Assembly (NCBI GenBank): GCA_030632545.1
Contig: DAOVUO010000072.1
Location: 1-8,987, forward strand
Direction of reading: 5' to 3'
Length of the DNA stretch: 8,987 bases
Source of the DNA: Bacteroidales bacterium
GTDB taxonomy: Bacteria; Bacteroidota; Bacteroidia; Bacteroidales; DYOH01
The position numbers and the translations under genes were made by a program. Below, in pieces: positions 6,502 through 8,987 of the stretch. Under the pieces are notes generated by a model that was not told the origin of the DNA, searched no databases, and was given only the letters and a program-made list of their open reading frames with translations. Numbering within the stretch: position 1 is the stretch's first letter; each line of letters starts with the position of its first letter.

Positions 6502-7320
6502 TTGAAACTAGGCGTAACAGAAATTAGGAAAATAAATTTTGCACTTAAAAATAAATTTCAATTTGAATTTTCAGATTATTCATTTTATTTTTTAAAGAGG
6601 CAGTTAGAGTCATATATTACGAGAAATAATTTTCGTAATATAGATGATTTTTTACGTTATATTCATACTTGTGAGCAGATTGAGGACAATTTAAGAGAAG
6701 AATTGCTTGTTCCTGAAAATGAAATGTTTCGAGACCCTACTATGTGGGAATATTTGAGAGACAATATTTTGGTTAGCCTAAAAAACAGGCATAATGCAAC
6801 TGTCTGGTTTCCAGAGGCTAGTTCTGGCGAGGAATTGTTTTCTTTTTTGATTATGTTGTACGAAAATGATTTAATTAATGACGTAAGAGTACTAGTTACT
6901 TCGAGTAGTAAATTTTGTTTGAAAAAACTAAAGACTGGAGTTGTTCGTAGTAAAGGATATGAAAACAACGAAACCAATTATAAACGCTATAATGGGCAGA
7001 ATGATTTTGGGAAATATTTTGATTTTATAGACAGTAAAATTTTACTTCATAACAAATTTTACCAAAATGTTACTTTTAAGCAACATTCAGTATGGAATCC
7101 GATACAAGTAAATGGTTTAAAACTTACAATATTTAGAAATAAAGCAATTTATTATTCGAATAATTTTCAGCATAAAGTACTTAAAAATATAACGAGTAAT
7201 TTGATTGTTGGCTCTTTTTTAATCTTGGGTGCAAAGGAAAATGTGCGTAATAGTTTGATAGATTTAGATATTGATGAGCACAATAAATTTGAAAAAATAT
7301 TTAGAAAGGTTAACCGATGA
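6502..7320 (+). CDS. CheR-like protein with eroded SAM-binding motifs (probable pseudo-enzyme)
   Basis: This 272-residue protein is collinear with the CheR before it but has lost its signature residues. NTTELFRDP became PENEMFRDP (71-79), GCSTGQE became EASSGEE (105-111), the ASDIN motif became VTSSS (132-136) without its acidic residue, and CRNVLIYF became FRNKAIYY (211-218). The fold is probably kept while SAM binding and catalysis are doubtful, so a regulatory, scaffolding or substrate-recognition role is likely. The frame is open and long, which argues against a decaying pseudogene. The start is a TTG at 6502, three bases after the upstream TAA; I see no ATG near the N-terminus that would retain the helical domain. 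Its TGA overlaps the cheB ATG by four bases, implying translational coupling. The loss of function is inferred from motifs. Confidence 0.8.
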   Translation: MKLGVTEIRKINFALKNKFQFEFSDYSFYFLKRQLESYITRNNFRNIDDFLRYIHTCEQIEDNLREELLVPENEMFRDPTMWEYLRDNILVSLKNRHNATVWFPEASSGEELFSFLIMLYENDLINDVRVLVTSSSKFCLKKLKTGVVRSKGYENNETNYKRYNGQNDFGKYFDFIDSKILLHNKFYQNVTFKQHSVWNPIQVNGLKLTIFRNKAIYYSNNFQHKVLKNITSNLIVGSFLILGAKENVRNSLIDLDIDEHNKFEKIFRKVNR

Positions 7321-7874
7321 ACGATAAAATAATTGTTATAGGAGGTTCTGCAGGTAGCTTTCAGATAATAACTAAGATACTTTCAGAATTACCAAAAAAA
7401 TTTCCGTATCCAATTTTTTTGTGTTTGCATCGCTTAAAGCATGTACGTACAGGCTTTATAGAAGCTTTAACAATAAAATCCAATTTAAACGTTATTGAGC
7501 CTGAAGATAAAGTACATATAAAATCAGGAAATATATACTTAGCACCAGCTAATTATCACATGTATTTAGAGTTGGGAAATATTATATCATTATCTACAGA
7601 GCCAGCAGTAAACCATTCTAGGCCAGCTATTGATTTAACTTTTAGTTCAGCAGCTTTTAATTATAAAACTAAAGTAGTTGGAATTATTCTTTCGGGAGCG
7701 AATAGAGATGGTGCAAATGGAATTGCAGATGTACATAAAGAAGGTGGCATAACAATTGCGCAGTCCCTTGAAGAATGTCAGGTTAGAACAATGCCTGAAG
7801 CGGCTATAAACGCTACAGAAATTGATTATGTTTATACATCAGATGAAATTATTTCGTATTTGCTAAAGTTATAA
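7317..7874 (+). CDS. cheB: Stand-alone CheB methylesterase domain
   Basis: CheB esterases hydrolyse the glutamyl methyl esters made by CheR and can deamidate glutamine. The 185-residue protein is the catalytic domain only; classical CheB is about 350 residues with an N-terminal receiver, which is absent. The catalytic triad is visible: Ser11 in IGGSAGS (8-14), His38 in LCLHRLKHVRTGF (35-47), and Asp131 in LSGANRDGANG (125-135). The KVHIKSGNIYLAPANYHM segment (65-82) and QVRTMPEAAI (155-164) are also typical. With no receiver, phosphorylation cannot switch it, so control must come from a partner, from substrate state or from expression. Its ATG overlaps the preceding stop by four bases, and it ends six bases before the next start. 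The symbol denotes the family. Confidence 0.92.
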   Translation: MNDKIIVIGGSAGSFQIITKILSELPKKFPYPIFLCLHRLKHVRTGFIEALTIKSNLNVIEPEDKVHIKSGNIYLAPANYHMYLELGNIISLSTEPAVNHSRPAIDLTFSSAAFNYKTKVVGIILSGANRDGANGIADVHKEGGITIAQSLEECQVRTMPEAAINATEIDYVYTSDEIISYLLKL

Positions 7875-7880
7875 TTGAAG

Positions 7881-8639
7881 ATGGAATTAAAAAAGATTAG
7901 AATATATGTTTTAGTCCTAACTGTTTTAGGCATTTTAATTGCATTTTTGCAATTATTGAAACTAAACGACATTAGCTATTTTTTAGAAACAAATAATGTC
8001 AGCGAAATTAGTCCTCCTTCGTTATTGCTTAATTATATGTTTCTAATATTATTAGTGGCAATAATATCCTCTTTTTTTATTTTGCTTTTTTTTGGTTTAC
8101 AGGATAATAATAAAGTAGTTGTTGATGTGAAAATTCCAGAAATTATTGAGGAAGAATTTGAGGAAAAGGTCGAATTAAATCTTGAAAAGGTAGAACAAGA
8201 AATTGCTAAGATTAATAAAGTATTAAGTCCTATTAGTGATAAAACTGAGCTTTTTACTAAAATTCTACAATTATGGGCAAAAGAATTTAATATTGTGCAA
8301 GCAATAGCTTATGAAAAATCTGAAAAAGATGATTTTGTTCTAATTGCGAAATATGCTTATTATATAATGGATAAAGAGCCTAGATTTAAGTTAAGTGAAG
8401 GCTTGCCAGGGCAGGTAGCAGCAGATAAAAATATGCTCTATGTAAATAATGTACCTGATAATTATATTACTGTTTTATCGGGATTAGGCAGTTCTTCGCC
8501 TAAATATTTTGCCTTATTACCTATAGTAAAAGATGATGAAACTGTTGCTCTTATTGAGCTTGCTGCTTTTAGTGATTTTTCAAAGTACCTTAAATATTAT
8601 TATGAGGCACTTAATGCACTACTTGTTAAAAAATTATAA
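7881..8639 (+). CDS. Two-TM membrane protein with cytoplasmic GAF domain
   Basis: From the ATG at 7881, six bases after cheB (a TTG at 7875 would add two residues), the product has 252 residues. Hydrophobic segments at about 6-27 and 48-73 flank a short loop of about 20 residues. A Glu-rich, probably helical juxtamembrane stretch (87-108) follows. Residues about 115-250 form a GAF domain, with FKLSEGLPGQVA (169-180), LYVNNVPDNYITVLSGLG (186-203) and the VALIELAAF strand (222-230). Close relatives of this GAF type usually precede a histidine kinase or methyl-accepting domain, but here the chain ends right after the GAF. It is therefore a sensor or adaptor without output domain, and a candidate partner or substrate of the adjacent CheR and CheB. 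The ligand is unknown. Confidence 0.85.
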   Translation: MELKKIRIYVLVLTVLGILIAFLQLLKLNDISYFLETNNVSEISPPSLLLNYMFLILLVAIISSFFILLFFGLQDNNKVVVDVKIPEIIEEEFEEKVELNLEKVEQEIAKINKVLSPISDKTELFTKILQLWAKEFNIVQAIAYEKSEKDDFVLIAKYAYYIMDKEPRFKLSEGLPGQVAADKNMLYVNNVPDNYITVLSGLGSSSPKYFALLPIVKDDETVALIELAAFSDFSKYLKYYYEALNALLVKKL

Positions 8640-8987
8640 TCTGGTTTATTTGTTAAAAAAGTAGATTCCTCGCTTGAATAGTTCAGCACATATTCATAAC
8701 TCCTGACCCAATATTTGATAATCAATTAGTTGCAACAGTTTACTCGTAATGTAGAATTGTCGTTAAATCAAATTACGCAGCACCGTAAAAGAGTCGCTAT
8801 TTTCGTATTTTATATTTCATAAACCCTTTATAGTCAGATTTGCACTTATTAAAATTATTACTTACGGTGGGGTATGAATTTGTTATTTTCATAAAAAAAA
8901 TGCAAATTATGATAGGTCACCAGTTCTGAAGGTAAAAAACATAAAAGACCGCCCGATGAAGTTTTAAAATCTTCTTGCTCAAAAGGC
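8640..8987. other. Gene-free AT-rich tail of the window
   Basis: No convincing gene, promoter or RNA is seen in these 348 bases. An 11-bp direct repeat, TTGTTAAAAAA, occurs at 8623-8633 and 8650-8660 around the stop of the GAF gene. CACCGTAA (8781-8788) and TTACGGTG (8862-8869) form an 8-bp inverted repeat with a 73-bp spacer, too distant for an obvious terminator. At the right end both strands have short open frames touching the edge; neither is recognisable. No histidine kinase or other chemosensory gene follows within the window. Confidence 0.5.

Noticed and set aside
6663..6977. 104-codon minus-strand open frame inside the second cheR-like gene
   Set aside because: It is antisense to a gene with clear CheR homology, has no recognisable domain, and has no promoter pattern that I can see.
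5659..7320. One long double-CheR gene broken by a nonsense mutation
   Set aside because: The first protein has a complete C-terminus and the second begins with its own N-terminal CheR domain, so they are tandem paralogues; only the same-frame arrangement remains notable.
8781..8869. CACCGTAA/TTACGGTG inverted repeat as another palindromic element
   Set aside because: Apart from the 8-bp arms the two halves show no similarity when aligned, unlike the 458-614 element.

Overview
The window is AT-rich, its genes lack Shine-Dalgarno-like leaders, and several starts are preceded by the TTTG-N19-21-TAnnTTTG promoter pattern typical of Bacteroidetes. Together with the protein families present, this points to a Bacteroidetes chromosome. 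Genus and habitat cannot be told from the sequence.

Left part (1-851): the 5' end of a type IIG (Eco57I-like) restriction-modification gene runs leftwards off the window edge. Its reading frame reaches an 18-bp perfect palindrome exactly at the edge and departs from the family pattern there. Next comes about 550 bp without a gene. It holds a 157-bp MITE-like imperfect palindrome (GGGATTGT termini, TAA flanks) and a good promoter for the next gene.

Middle part (852-3379): a complete ornithine carbamoyltransferase gene of the Escherichia coli ArgF/ArgI type converges on a PspA/IM30-family membrane-remodelling gene. The latter is divergent from an XRE-type regulator whose C-terminal half looks like a degenerate S24/LexA-type domain without the catalytic serine.

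Right part (3459-8639): six genes lie on the plus strand with short gaps. Two tandem paralogous genes encode secreted leucine-rich-repeat proteins of 13 repeats each. They are followed by a compact chemosensory-like set: an intact CheR methyltransferase, a second CheR-like protein whose S-adenosylmethionine-binding motifs are eroded, a stand-alone CheB methylesterase domain with an intact catalytic triad, and a two-TM protein with a cytoplasmic GAF domain. No methyl-accepting protein, CheA, CheW or receiver domain is present. The set looks like a reversible protein-methylation module with unknown substrate, possibly acting through the GAF membrane protein. The last 348 bp hold no convincing gene.

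The most unusual items are the active/degenerate CheR pair coupled to CheB and a GAF membrane protein, the tandem LRR duplication next to it, and the palindromic element upstream of the carbamoyltransferase gene.
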